Source: Verrucomicrobiota bacterium
Lineage (GTDB): Bacteria > Verrucomicrobiota > Kiritimatiellia > RFP12 > UBA1067
Assembly: GCA_022704145.1 (NCBI GenBank)
Contig: JAKJGY010000013.1
Coordinates: 1-41,721 of the forward strand
Length of the DNA: 41,721 bases
Direction of reading: 5' to 3'
A program made the translations under genes and the position numbers. The notes beneath the pieces were generated by a model. It searched no databases. It had not been told where the DNA came from and saw only the letters and a program-made list of their open reading frames with translations. Positions 1 to 8,830 of this stretch are shown piece by piece (the stretch's first letter is position 1; each line of letters starts with the position of its first letter).

Positions 1-636
1 GGAGGGGTCCGCGGGGGGGCGGACGGCGGCGTTCAGCGACACGCCGTCCGGGCTGAAGGAGCGGGCGAGGTCGGCGATCCGGAGCATGGCCTCAGGCGTG
101 TCGTTGAAGCCTGGGATGACGAAGACCTCGAGGTCCAGGCGGCCTGCGTACATCTGCCGGAAGGCGCGGTAGCCGTCGAGGAGCGTGTCGAAGCGGAGGG
201 AGGGGTGGGGGCGTACGGCGTGCTCGAAAGAGGCCTGGTCCCAGGTGTGGAGCGAGAGCTTGACCACATCGGCGAGCGCGGCGTCGCGGCGCACCTCGGG
301 GAGGGAGAGGAGGGAGCCGTTGGTGAGCAGCAGGGAGCGGCAGGGCGTCTCGGCGCGGACGAGCCGGAAGAGGTCGCCGAAGTGCAGGTGGAGGGTCGGC
401 TCTCCCGAGCCGCTCGCGGTGATGAAGTCGGCGGTGTGGCCTTCAGCGAGCCAGGCGCGCAGCTCGGCGAGGATTTCGCCGATGGGGGGCGTGTCGCTGC
501 GCGTGACCGTGGTGCGGGGGGTGGGGCCGAGCTGGCAGAAGCGGCAGTCGAGCGTGCAGGTCTTGGGTACGGAGAGGTCCACGCCGAGCGAGCGGCCATA
601 GCGACGTGAGGGGACGGGGCCGAAGAGGTAACGCAT
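1..636 (-). CDS. Radical SAM protein (COG0731-like), C-terminus cut off by window edge
   Basis: The reading frame starts at an ATG ending at 636 on the minus strand and stays open to base 1, giving 212 codons without a stop. The N-terminus reads MRYLFGPVPSRRYGRSLGVD, the typical opening of the COG0731 group of Fe-S oxidoreductases. It is followed by CTLDCRFC, the CX3CX2C motif that binds the radical SAM [4Fe-4S] cluster. A GSGEP segment downstream matches the SAM-binding GGE-type motif. These are cytoplasmic radical SAM enzymes whose substrates are mostly unknown, so no reaction is assigned. The gene is transcribed away from the HAD-like gene. No strong Shine-Dalgarno sequence is visible before the ATG. 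The C-terminal part lies outside the window. Confidence 0.85.
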   Translation of the reverse strand, partial: MRYLFGPVPSRRYGRSLGVDLSVPKTCTLDCRFCQLGPTPRTTVTRSDTPPIGEILAELRAWLAEGHTADFITASGSGEPTLHLHFGDLFRLVRAETPCRSLLLTNGSLLSLPEVRRDAALADVVKLSLHTWDQASFEHAVRPHPSLRFDTLLDGYRAFRQMYAGRLDLEVFVIPGFNDTPEAMLRIADLARSFSPDGVSLNAAVRPPADPS

Positions 637-694
637 GAGGGGAGAGTGTAATCCAAGCGTGCTGCGGCCGCAAGTTCGGGCTCTAAAGGGGTGC

Positions 695-724
695 TTGACC
701 GCAACGGGGGCGTCCGGTTAAAGT
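695..724 (+). promoter_or_regulatory. Candidate sigma70 promoter for the HAD-like gene
   Basis: TTGACC at 695-700 is followed after 18 nt by TAAAGT at 719-724. It lies about 50 nt upstream of the preferred ATG at 776, in the gap between two divergent genes. Inferred from consensus match only. Confidence 0.5.
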
Positions 725-775
725 ATGGCCCTCAATTAGGAAATCAAACTGGTGTCGAACACCGAGGAGTCAGTG

Positions 776-1456
776 ATGAGCATCTCGACAGGCGCGCTGC
801 TGCCGCGCGGAGTGATCGTGGAGTTCGATTTTGCGGTTCTGCCGGGCCACCGCCTGATGCTGGATCTGTACGCTGCGCGGCTCGCGAAGGACGGGGTGGA
901 GCTGGATGCCGCGCGGGCGGCCCGTTATCTCTGGGGCAAGTCGTTCTCGTCGGGTCTGAACGCGTTGTGTAACCGGCAGCAGAAGACGGTGGATGTGCCG
1001 GGGGTGATCGCGGAGTGTAACGAGGCGTTTTCGGCGGCGTTGAAGGAGGAGCTGGCCAAGGTGCCTGCGGGGTTCACGGCTTTTGTGGGCGCGCTGCTGG
1101 CGAAGGGGATGAAGGTGGTGCTGCTGACGCGAGTCGATACGGAGGCGGTGAGGGCCGCTTTCGCGAGCGTGGCGACGGAGAGCCTGGTGGTGATGCACGA
1201 CGCGTCGTCCGGTTTCGGCTTCTTCGGTTGGGACGGCTGGCGCCGCGCTTCGCGCAAGAACGACCTGTATGAGCGCCTGAGTGTCGCGGTGGCCGGAAGC
1301 GGCTGTTCGGTGAAAGGCGCGCTGACCGCCGGTTTGGGCGTGCTGGTCAAGGACAGTCCCGAGGTCGCCTATCAGGATGTGAGCGGCAGCGATGTGCGCG
1401 TGGTCGAGTACGCGGCAAGTCTGGCCGATGAGGTGCGCCGTATTTTGCGCGTTTAG
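776..1456 (+). CDS. HAD-like protein with degenerate catalytic motif
   Basis: A 226-residue cytoplasmic protein. A GTG at 752 could add eight residues, but the ATG at 776 is preceded by GAGGAG with 6-nt spacing and is preferred. The layout resembles the haloacid dehalogenase fold: a beta strand with EFDF at residues 16-19 where motif I normally reads DxDx, a helical cap, VVLLTR (about residue 115-120) where motif II has S/T, a lysine in RKNDLYERL as motif III, and GVLVKDSPE in place of motif IV. The first catalytic Asp appears to be Glu16 and motif IV lacks the usual paired acids, so hydrolase activity is doubtful. HAD membership is inference from pattern, not from close similarity. A strong terminator follows directly, so it is probably a single-gene transcript. 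Confidence 0.55.
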   Translation: MSISTGALLPRGVIVEFDFAVLPGHRLMLDLYAARLAKDGVELDAARAARYLWGKSFSSGLNALCNRQQKTVDVPGVIAECNEAFSAALKEELAKVPAGFTAFVGALLAKGMKVVLLTRVDTEAVRAAFASVATESLVVMHDASSGFGFFGWDGWRRASRKNDLYERLSVAVAGSGCSVKGALTAGLGVLVKDSPEVAYQDVSGSDVRVVEYAASLADEVRRILRV

Positions 1457-1495
1457 CGCGGGGCGTCCGCAGGCCGGTCGGAGAGGATCTTCTGG

Positions 1496-1528
1496 AGCCC
1501 CGTTTCGGTGAAACGGGGCTTTTTGTTT
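1496..1528 (+). terminator. Rho-independent terminator after the HAD-like gene
   Basis: AGCCCCGTTTC at 1496-1506 pairs perfectly with GAAACGGGGCT at 1510-1520 around a GGT loop, followed by TTTTGTTT. It separates the HAD-like gene from mazG, whose SD begins right after the T-run. Confidence 0.92.
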
Positions 1529-1541
1529 AGGAGGGGGCGCG

Positions 1542-2339
1542 ATGGCAGAGGTGGTTGCGAGTGTGGCGAGGCTGCTGGAGATCATGCGGCGGCTGCGGGC
1601 GCCGGGCGGCTGCCCGTGGGATCGGGAGCAGACGCTCAGGTCGTTGAAGCCGTGTCTGCTGGAGGAGACCTACGAGCTGCTGGAGGCGATGGAGGGGGGC
1701 GACGCCGGGGCGCATGTCGAGGAGCTGGGCGACGTGCTGCTGCAGGTGGTCTTCCAATGCGCGATCCGGGAGGAGGAGGGGGTGTTCTCCTTCGGCGATG
1801 TGGCGGAGGCGCTGGCTGACAAGCTGGTGCGGCGTCACCCGCATGTGTTCGGCGAGGTCGCGGCGGCGACTTCCGGCGAGGTCCTGCGGAACTGGGAGGC
1901 GATCAAGCAGGGCGAGCGGGCCGGTCAGCCGGAGCGCTCGGCGCTCGACGGGGTTCCGGCGGCGCTGCCGGCCCTGCTGAAGGCGCAGCGCGTGCAGGCC
2001 AAGGCGTCGCGGGTCGGCTTCGACTGGCCGGACGCGTCCGGCGCGGTGGAGAAGGTCGAGGAGGAGCTGGCCGAGCTGCGTGAGGCGGTCGCGTCAGGAG
2101 ACCGTCGCCAAGTCGAGGAGGAGGCGGGCGACCTGTTGTTCTCGGTGGTCAACTATTGCCGTTTCCTGGAGGTTGACGCCGAGGGCGCGCTCGACGGAAC
2201 GGTGGGCAAGTTCGGTCGCCGTTTCCGTGCGGTCGAGCGGCTGATGCGCGAGCGCGGCCGTCCGCTCAAGAGCTGTACGCTCGCGGAGCTGGACGAGGCC
2301 TGGGAGGCGGTCAAGGGCAAGGAGCGGGCTGGCGTTTAA
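1542..2339 (+). CDS. mazG: Nucleoside triphosphate pyrophosphohydrolase MazG
   Basis: A 265-residue protein, the usual length for two-domain MazG (263 in E. coli). MazG hydrolyses NTPs and dNTPs to the monophosphate and pyrophosphate, cleaning abnormal nucleotides from the pool and lowering (p)ppGpp under stress. The N-terminal domain begins with GGCPWDREQTLRSLKP (residues 22-37) and carries the metal-binding pattern EE at 41-42 and ExxD at 61-64. A second MazG domain near 165-245 repeats it (VEEELAELREA ... EEEAGDLLFSVVNYCRFL). The ATG at 1542 has a clear SD (AGGAGGGGG) just after the upstream terminator. No partner MazF or relA gene is adjacent. Identification is secure. Confidence 0.95.
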   Translation: MAEVVASVARLLEIMRRLRAPGGCPWDREQTLRSLKPCLLEETYELLEAMEGGDAGAHVEELGDVLLQVVFQCAIREEEGVFSFGDVAEALADKLVRRHPHVFGEVAAATSGEVLRNWEAIKQGERAGQPERSALDGVPAALPALLKAQRVQAKASRVGFDWPDASGAVEKVEEELAELREAVASGDRRQVEEEAGDLLFSVVNYCRFLEVDAEGALDGTVGKFGRRFRAVERLMRERGRPLKSCTLAELDEAWEAVKGKERAGV

Positions 2340-2396
2340 AGGGTACACGGCCGGGGGCCTGAGGCCGCGAGGCGCCGCGTATTCGTAGCGAATTGG

Positions 2397-2424
2397 TTGG
2401 CGCGATTTGCCGTTCTCGTATATC
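2397..2424 (+). promoter_or_regulatory. Possible promoter for the CotH/lamin-tail gene
   Basis: TTGGCG at 2397-2402 and TATATC at 2419-2424 are 16 nt apart in a short AT-richer stretch ahead of the gene. This would give a leader of about 80 nt to the ATG at 2514 and argues against translation starting at the upstream in-frame TTG at 2397. Consensus match only. Confidence 0.35.
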
Positions 2425-2513
2425 TTATCCTTTATCTCAGTTTTGTTCGGAAACCGGAGTTGGGGTTGTGTGTGGCGTTGGGCTTAGGCTGCGTGAGGAA
2501 AGGTGGGCGTGTC

Positions 2514-5500
2514 ATGGCGGTATTTTCTGGCTTCAAGCAGGCAGTCAGGCGTCTTGCCTGTGGCATCGTGTGGGCATGCGCCTGCGCCCAGTGTGCGCAA
2601 GCCGCTGACGTGACGCTGGTGGCGGCAGGCGCGGCCTGCCGGTATCAGGTGCCGTCCAGCGGGGCCGACGGCACGAGCTGGACGGGCGTGGCCTTTGACG
2701 ACTCGTCCTGGGACGAGGGCGCGAGCGGGATCGGGTATGACACGGCGCCGACCTATGTCCCGCTGTTCGGGGCCACAGTCCCGGTGGGCACGGTCGGTTT
2801 CTATGCGCGTTTCCCTTTTACGGTTTCGGCGGGGAGCGTCTTCGAAAGCCTGACGCTGCGCCTCAAGTATGAGGACGGTTTCATCGCCTATCTCAACGGC
2901 GTGGAGGTCGCACGTTCCAACGCGCCTGCGGCGGCGGTGTACAACTCAGACGCGACCGCCCTGCGCGGCGACGACCTGGCCCAGGTCTTTGCCGATTTCG
3001 ATGTGTCCGCCTATCTGCCGCTCGTGGTCGAGGGCACGAACGTGCTGGCAATCCATGCGCTGAACGATTCCAGCGGCAGCTCCGATCTGCTGATGTTGCC
3101 GGAGCTGAAGGCGAGTGCCCTGGGGCCGATCACGAGTGTGGTGGTCAATGAGTTCATGGCGCTCAACGACTCGACACGGAAGAACTCGCTGGGCAAGTAC
3201 GAGGACTGGGTGGAGATCTACAACCCGTTCGCGACGAATGTGAATCTCAGTGGCTGGTATCTGACCGATAACGCCTCGCGGCTGACCAAGTGGCAGTTTC
3301 CCCAGCATGCGGCCGCGGTCGTGCCGGCGCGGGGCTATCTGCTGGTCTGGGCGGACGACAAGTCGTATTCGGTCACGAACAACGAGCTGCACACGAGTTT
3401 CGCACTGAGCGGCGGCGGCGAGTATCTGGGGCTGGTGCGGCCGGACGGCGTGACGGTGGCGCATGCTTACGCGCCGACCTTCCCTCAGCAGTACGCGGAC
3501 ATCTCGTACGGGCTGGGCGAGTTCGGCGAGAAGCGCTATTTCGGCACGCCCACGCCGGGGGCGGTGAACGCGTTCTCCGGGCCGAGCAATGAGGTTAATG
3601 GGGTTAAGTTCACCCCCAAGCGCGGCGTCTACACCAACGCGATGCCGCAGGTGGTGGTGAGCGCCACGGATACGGGTTCGGAGATCCGTTACACGGCCGA
3701 CTGCGAGGTGCCGACGGCCGCGAGCGCGCTCTACACCGCGCCGTTCGACCTCACGCAGACGGCGGTCTTCCGCGCGGCGGCGTACAAGAGCGGGTTCGCG
3801 CCTTCCGCGATCGACACCCACAGCTACATCTCGGCGGATACGGTCTTGCGGCAGGGGAATGCGCCGGCCGGCTACCCGTCCACCTGGGCCGGTTATGCGG
3901 CCGACTACGAGATGAATCCGGCGGTGGTGGCCGCGAACGGCGCGGCGATCACCAACGCGCTCAAGGCGCTGCCGTCGATATCGGTCGTGACCTCGATATC
4001 CAACCTCTTCCATGCGGTCACCGGCATCTACACCCATCCGACGTCTACGGGAACCGCCTGGGAGCGGCGCGCCTCGGCGGAGTGGGTCGATGCGGACAAC
4101 GACAGCCGCTTCCAGGTCGACTGCGGCCTGGAGATTCAGGGCGGCGCGTTCCGCGGCTTCAACCTGTCGATGAAGAAATCGTTCTCGTTCCAGTTCCGAG
4201 GCGTGTATGGCGAGGGGCGCTTGCAGGAGGAGCTGTTCCCGAAGGGCGCGGCCACCTCGTTCGACGACCTGGTGCTGCGCGCAGGCGCCAACGACGCCTG
4301 GAACAAGTGGACGACGAACCCGTACAAGAAGCAGTATATCGTCGACGAGTTCCTGCGCGAGCGGCAGCGGGCCATGGGCGGTCTCGCGCCGTACGGCTGT
4401 TTCGCGCACCTCTATCTGAACGGTCTCTACTGGGGGCTCTATAATGTGACCGAGAAGGTCTCGTCGGAGTTCGGCGCGGCCTACTGCGGCGGCAGCGAGG
4501 ACACCTGGGACGTGCTCAGTCAGGGGAGTCCGGTGACCGTTCTGGACGGCAACATCGCCGCCTGGGCGGCGATGACCAACCTGCTGTATGCGGGTGTGGT
4601 CGACAACGCGGCCTATCAGCGCGTGCAGGGCAACGCGCCCGACGGGACGCGCAACCCGGCCTATCCGGTCTATCTGGACGTTGAGAATTATATCGATTAT
4701 CTGGTCCTGCAGTACTGGAGCGCGAACAATGACTGGCCGCACAATAACTGGCGTGCGTTCCGTGACCGGATCGACTCGGTCAGCACAGGCTTCAAGTTCT
4801 CGACCTGGGATGCGGAGGCCGGACTGGGTGTCTGGGGCGACCTGGGCACGGATATGACGGGTGACACACGTGGCGTGGCCATCCCGCAGAGCCGCCTTAT
4901 CGCCAATGCCGAGTACCGGCTGCGCTTCGCCGACCGCGTGCAGAAGCACCTGTTCAACGGGGGCGCTCTGTCACCCGAGGTCACGGTCCCGCGTTATCTG
5001 GAGATGGCGGCGCAGGTCGAGCCGGCGCTGATCGCGGAGAGCGCGCGCTGGGGCGACATGGACGGTAGCGCCACGCGCACGGTTGAGCAGTGGCGCACGC
5101 AGCGCGACTATGTGACGGGCTCGTTCCTGCCGCTGCGCGGCGCGAACGTGCTGCAGCACTTCCGCAACCGCGGCCTCTTTCCGAGTGTCAACGCGCCGGT
5201 GTTCGCCCGGTTCGGCGGGGCTTTCTCGAACGCGCTCAGCTTGACCGTCAGCGCGTCGGCGCCTGTCTACTACACGCTTGACGGCAGCGATCCGCGACAG
5301 TTCGGGACCGGTGCGGCGGTGGGCGTGCTCTACACGAATGGCGTGGCGCTGTCGCGCACGGCGCGCGTCAAGGCGCGCGCGCGCACGGCGGGAGGCGAGT
5401 GGAGCGCCCTGACCGAGGCGGTGTTCACTCGGGAGGAGCCGTCGGGGCTGCGGCTGACGGAGCTGATGTACCACCCGCGCAGGCCGGTGGTCGTGGCGGG

Positions 5501-8500
5501 CGAGATAGATCCCGACGGCGAGGATGAGTTCATCGAGCTGTGCAACACCGGCAGCGCGCCGCTCGGGCTAGCCGGACTGCACTTCACGGAGGGCGTGACC
5601 TTCGACTTCTCGCAAGGGGCTGTGGACCTGTTACAGCCGGGCGAGTACGTGCTGGTGGTGCGGAACCTTCAGGCGTTCACGAACCGCTACCCGACGGTGG
5701 CCAGGCAGCGGATCGCCGGTGTTTTCGCTTATCCGGCGACCAGTCTCGACGATGCGGGTGAGAAGGTCGAGCTGCGGGACGCGCTCGACCGCAAGGTGCT
5801 CTCTTTCACGTATAACAACTCCTGGCTGGTTGCGACGGATGGCGCCGGCCACTCGCTGGTTCCAGATGCGGGCATGGCGCAGTCCGACGGCGAGCTGGAC
5901 TACCGCGGCCACTGGCGTGCCAGCGTGAATATCGGCGGTTCGCCCGGAGCGGCCGAGCCCGAGGCTCCGGCGGCCTCGCTGGTCCTGAATGAGATCTTGG
6001 CCCATACGGACTACGACGTGCCGCCTTACGACTCCAACGACGGCATCGAGGTTTACAACACGACCGGCCAGCCCGTCACGTTCGGCCCGGGATGGTATTT
6101 AAGCGACGATCCGAATGTGTTGGATAAATGGGCCATTCCGGCGACGGACACGGTGCCGGCCTACGGCTGGCGCTATTTTGACGAGGTGCACGACTTTCAT
6201 GTCGGCCTCACCAACGGGTTCGGCCTGAACAAGGCCGGCGACCAGGTGCTGCTCTCCTATCTGCCGGACGGCGGGGTCGGCCGCGTGGTCGACGCCGTGC
6301 GAGTCGCGGGGGAGGAGAACGGCGTCTCCAAGGCGCGCTACCCGGATGGCTCCGCGTACTGGTATAACGCCGTGCCGACGCCGGGCGCCTCCAACCGGCT
6401 GGTGGCAGCGGACATCCGCATCGACGAGGTGATGTATCACCCGCTGCCGACGGCGGCCCATCCCGAGAACAACGAGAACGACGAGTATGTCGAGCTGTTC
6501 AATCCCACAGATGCCGCCGTCACCCTGATGGATGTCGCGGGCGGCGCGGGCGCGTGGCGGCTCTCGGGAGGGGTGGACTACGTGTTCCCGTCGGGAACCG
6601 TCCTGCCGGCCGGCGACCGCCTGACGGTGGTCTCCTTCAACCCGCTGACCGACACGGAGGCGCTCGCCGCCTTTCTTGACGCCTACGGGTTGACGAACGG
6701 CCAGATCCGTCTCTTGGGGCCGTTCTCCGGGCAGTTGAACAACAAGACCGACACGGTTAGGTTGGAGCGGCCGGTGGCGCCGGATACGGCCGGCGACGAG
6801 GCGTCCTGGCATGCTGTCGACCAGGTGAGCTATTACGATGCGGCGCCGTGGCCGGTTGCGGCCGACGGCGGCGGCAGCGCGCTGGTGAGGCGGCGGCTGC
6901 AGGCCAGCGGCGACGACCCGGACGCGTGGCTCCCCAGCCTGTCCGCCACGCCGGGCCAGCCTTCCGCGAAGGTGGCCATCAGCGTGCCGGCTGCAGAGGC
7001 GGGCTATCTGACGCCGTCGCAGATCGCGGTGGCGGCGGTGCTTGCAGACGAGTTCGTTGTGGGGCCCGTGCAGCGGGTGGTGTTCACGGTGGACGGCGTG
7101 GACGCCGCGACGGCGGTGACAGCCCCGTACGCGGCCTCGGTGGCGCTCGGCGCGCGTGAAGGCGTGAGCCAGATCCGCGCGCGGCTGACTGATGCGGAGG
7201 GCGAGTCGGTCTCGGCAGCGGTTGCGTTCATGACCTACACCAACGTGCCGGCGTTCTCAGCCGGGCTCAACCAGGCGATCAACCTGACGGTGACGGATCA
7301 CGTGGCGTTACGGGCCGTCGTTGAGGGCCTGGCGGGTGCGGCCCATCCGGTCTCGCTCCTCTGGACGTGTCCCGGCGACCCTTCGGTCGTGATCGTCAAT
7401 CCGGAGCAGGCGGGGGCGGCGGCCTACTTCTCACAGCCCGGCCAGTATGAGCTGGTGCTGACGATGACCTACGGGCAACTGGTGACGAACCGTACCCTCA
7501 CCGTCACGGTGGCCGAGACGAACACGTTGAACCCGGTGCCCTACCGTGAGGGGTTTGAGGGGTTTGAGCTGGACGTGACCATGGCGGGCGTGCATGGCTG
7601 GTACAGCGCCGATCCCGCGTTCGCGCTGATCGCGACGAACCGTTTCGGGCCGGGCGCCGGAGGCTCTCCGCTGCGGGGCGCCCGTGAGAAGGGGCTGTTC
7701 TTCACCGGCAGTGTGACGAACATGCTGAGCGAGACGGCCGCACTGACCAACGTCTGCGTGGATATGCTGATCGGCTTTATGAACGGCGACGAGTCGCGGC
7801 CGGAGATCGACGCCGACGTGCAGATCGCGTTCTGCGTCAATGAGCGTCAGCGGCTGATGGTCTGGCATGGGCAGCCCGGAAGCACGAACCGCTGGACGGA
7901 GCTGACCGGCCTGGTGCTGCCGTCGAACGATTTCGCGCGCCTGACCTTCATGGCCGATTACTCGGGGAGCGACCCGGCAACACGCGGCTTCCGGCTGTGG
8001 GTTGACCGTCAGCCGGTCACGCAGCCGCAGGCCTGGTTTGCGAGCGCGGCGTCGGGCAGCGCCTTTCTGAGCAGTGTCGAGCTGCTGGGAGAGGGGCAGC
8101 TCGACGAGCTGGTGGTTGACACGTACAACTCGATGCTCTACCGCCGCATCACGGCGTCGGCAGGCGCGCACGGTCGGGTCGAGCCGTCGGGCGAGGTCTA
8201 TGTGCCGGTCGGCGCGACGACCAACTTCACGCTCACCGCGGACGCCTTCTATCAGGTGGGCACCGTGCGGGTGGATGGTGTGGAGGCGGGTTCCCAGACG
8301 GTGTATACCTTCGAGGATGTTTGGGATGAGCACGACCTGGCGGCCGAGTTCGCGGCCCGCCTGACCGTGGCGGGCGTGCCGGAACTCTGGCTCAACGCCC
8401 TCAATCCCTCATGGACGGACAATTTCGAGGCGCATGCGCTTACGGACAGCGACGGCGACGGTGTCTCGAACGGCGCGGAGTTTGTGGCGGGCACTGACGC

Positions 8501-8774
8501 GACGAATGCGGCCAGCCTGTTCCAGCTCGACCTGTCGGTCAGCAACGGGTGGCCGGTCATCTCGTTCCCGACCGTGCCGTTCGAGGGGGGACGTTACGGG
8601 ATGGGCGGGGTGCGCCGGTACGCGCTTGAGCAGGCCGCCGACCTCTCCGGGGGCGGGTGGTCCGAGGTGGCGGGAGTTCAGGGTGTGATCGGCGTGGGTC
8701 AGACGGTCATCCACACCAACGCGGTCGAGACGCCTGCGCGCTTCTTCCGCGGCCGGGTGTGGCTGGAGCCGTAA
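2514..8774 (+). CDS. Giant secreted CotH-kinase / lamin-tail-domain protein
   Basis: A 2086-residue exported protein. The frame is open from a TTG at 2397, but the ATG at 2514 gives a classical signal peptide (hydrophobic core to about residue 30, ending AQA). Approximate domains: N-terminal jelly-roll, 35-200; lamin-tail 1, 205-350 (VVVNEFMALN); chitobiase-C-like Ig domain, 360-440; CotH-like spore-coat kinase domain, 485-830, with LEIQGGAFRG and the FSTWDAEAG segment; second chitobiase-C-like domain, 892-975; lamin-tail domains 2, 3 and 4 between 977 and 1485 (each opening like LRLTELMYHP); two Ig/PKD-like domains; a lectin-like region near 1672-1872; a bacterial repeat module near 1880-1948; and a calcium-binding DSDGDGVSNGAEF repeat at about 1977. 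Such architectures occur in Planctomycetes and Verrucomicrobia. CotH homologues phosphorylate proteins, but activity here is untested. It is probably surface-anchored or secreted. Confidence 0.85.
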   Translation: MAVFSGFKQAVRRLACGIVWACACAQCAQAADVTLVAAGAACRYQVPSSGADGTSWTGVAFDDSSWDEGASGIGYDTAPTYVPLFGATVPVGTVGFYARFPFTVSAGSVFESLTLRLKYEDGFIAYLNGVEVARSNAPAAAVYNSDATALRGDDLAQVFADFDVSAYLPLVVEGTNVLAIHALNDSSGSSDLLMLPELKASALGPITSVVVNEFMALNDSTRKNSLGKYEDWVEIYNPFATNVNLSGWYLTDNASRLTKWQFPQHAAAVVPARGYLLVWADDKSYSVTNNELHTSFALSGGGEYLGLVRPDGVTVAHAYAPTFPQQYADISYGLGEFGEKRYFGTPTPGAVNAFSGPSNEVNGVKFTPKRGVYTNAMPQVVVSATDTGSEIRYTADCEVPTAASALYTAPFDLTQTAVFRAAAYKSGFAPSAIDTHSYISADTVLRQGNAPAGYPSTWAGYAADYEMNPAVVAANGAAITNALKALPSISVVTSISNLFHAVTGIYTHPTSTGTAWERRASAEWVDADNDSRFQVDCGLEIQGGAFRGFNLSMKKSFSFQFRGVYGEGRLQEELFPKGAATSFDDLVLRAGANDAWNKWTTNPYKKQYIVDEFLRERQRAMGGLAPYGCFAHLYLNGLYWGLYNVTEKVSSEFGAAYCGGSEDTWDVLSQGSPVTVLDGNIAAWAAMTNLLYAGVVDNAAYQRVQGNAPDGTRNPAYPVYLDVENYIDYLVLQYWSANNDWPHNNWRAFRDRIDSVSTGFKFSTWDAEAGLGVWGDLGTDMTGDTRGVAIPQSRLIANAEYRLRFADRVQKHLFNGGALSPEVTVPRYLEMAAQVEPALIAESARWGDMDGSATRTVEQWRTQRDYVTGSFLPLRGANVLQHFRNRGLFPSVNAPVFARFGGAFSNALSLTVSASAPVYYTLDGSDPRQFGTGAAVGVLYTNGVALSRTARVKARARTAGGEWSALTEAVFTREEPSGLRLTELMYHPRRPVVVAGEIDPDGEDEFIELCNTGSAPLGLAGLHFTEGVTFDFSQGAVDLLQPGEYVLVVRNLQAFTNRYPTVARQRIAGVFAYPATSLDDAGEKVELRDALDRKVLSFTYNNSWLVATDGAGHSLVPDAGMAQSDGELDYRGHWRASVNIGGSPGAAEPEAPAASLVLNEILAHTDYDVPPYDSNDGIEVYNTTGQPVTFGPGWYLSDDPNVLDKWAIPATDTVPAYGWRYFDEVHDFHVGLTNGFGLNKAGDQVLLSYLPDGGVGRVVDAVRVAGEENGVSKARYPDGSAYWYNAVPTPGASNRLVAADIRIDEVMYHPLPTAAHPENNENDEYVELFNPTDAAVTLMDVAGGAGAWRLSGGVDYVFPSGTVLPAGDRLTVVSFNPLTDTEALAAFLDAYGLTNGQIRLLGPFSGQLNNKTDTVRLERPVAPDTAGDEASWHAVDQVSYYDAAPWPVAADGGGSALVRRRLQASGDDPDAWLPSLSATPGQPSAKVAISVPAAEAGYLTPSQIAVAAVLADEFVVGPVQRVVFTVDGVDAATAVTAPYAASVALGAREGVSQIRARLTDAEGESVSAAVAFMTYTNVPAFSAGLNQAINLTVTDHVALRAVVEGLAGAAHPVSLLWTCPGDPSVVIVNPEQAGAAAYFSQPGQYELVLTMTYGQLVTNRTLTVTVAETNTLNPVPYREGFEGFELDVTMAGVHGWYSADPAFALIATNRFGPGAGGSPLRGAREKGLFFTGSVTNMLSETAALTNVCVDMLIGFMNGDESRPEIDADVQIAFCVNERQRLMVWHGQPGSTNRWTELTGLVLPSNDFARLTFMADYSGSDPATRGFRLWVDRQPVTQPQAWFASAASGSAFLSSVELLGEGQLDELVVDTYNSMLYRRITASAGAHGRVEPSGEVYVPVGATTNFTLTADAFYQVGTVRVDGVEAGSQTVYTFEDVWDEHDLAAEFAARLTVAGVPELWLNALNPSWTDNFEAHALTDSDGDGVSNGAEFVAGTDATNAASLFQLDLSVSNGWPVISFPTVPFEGGRYGMGGVRRYALEQAADLSGGGWSEVAGVQGVIGVGQTVIHTNAVETPARFFRGRVWLEP

Positions 8775-8830
8775 GTGCGGGGACCTGCGGAGGCCGCTGC
8801 CGCGGCGTCTCGGGGCCAGGGCCTTGCGGC

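Noticed and set aside
2946..4949. A 667-codon open frame on the minus strand opposite the CotH gene
   Set aside because: High GC leaves long stop-free antisense frames. It reads as Arg/His/Val-rich low-complexity sequence without a recognisable domain, while the plus-strand frame has clear domains.
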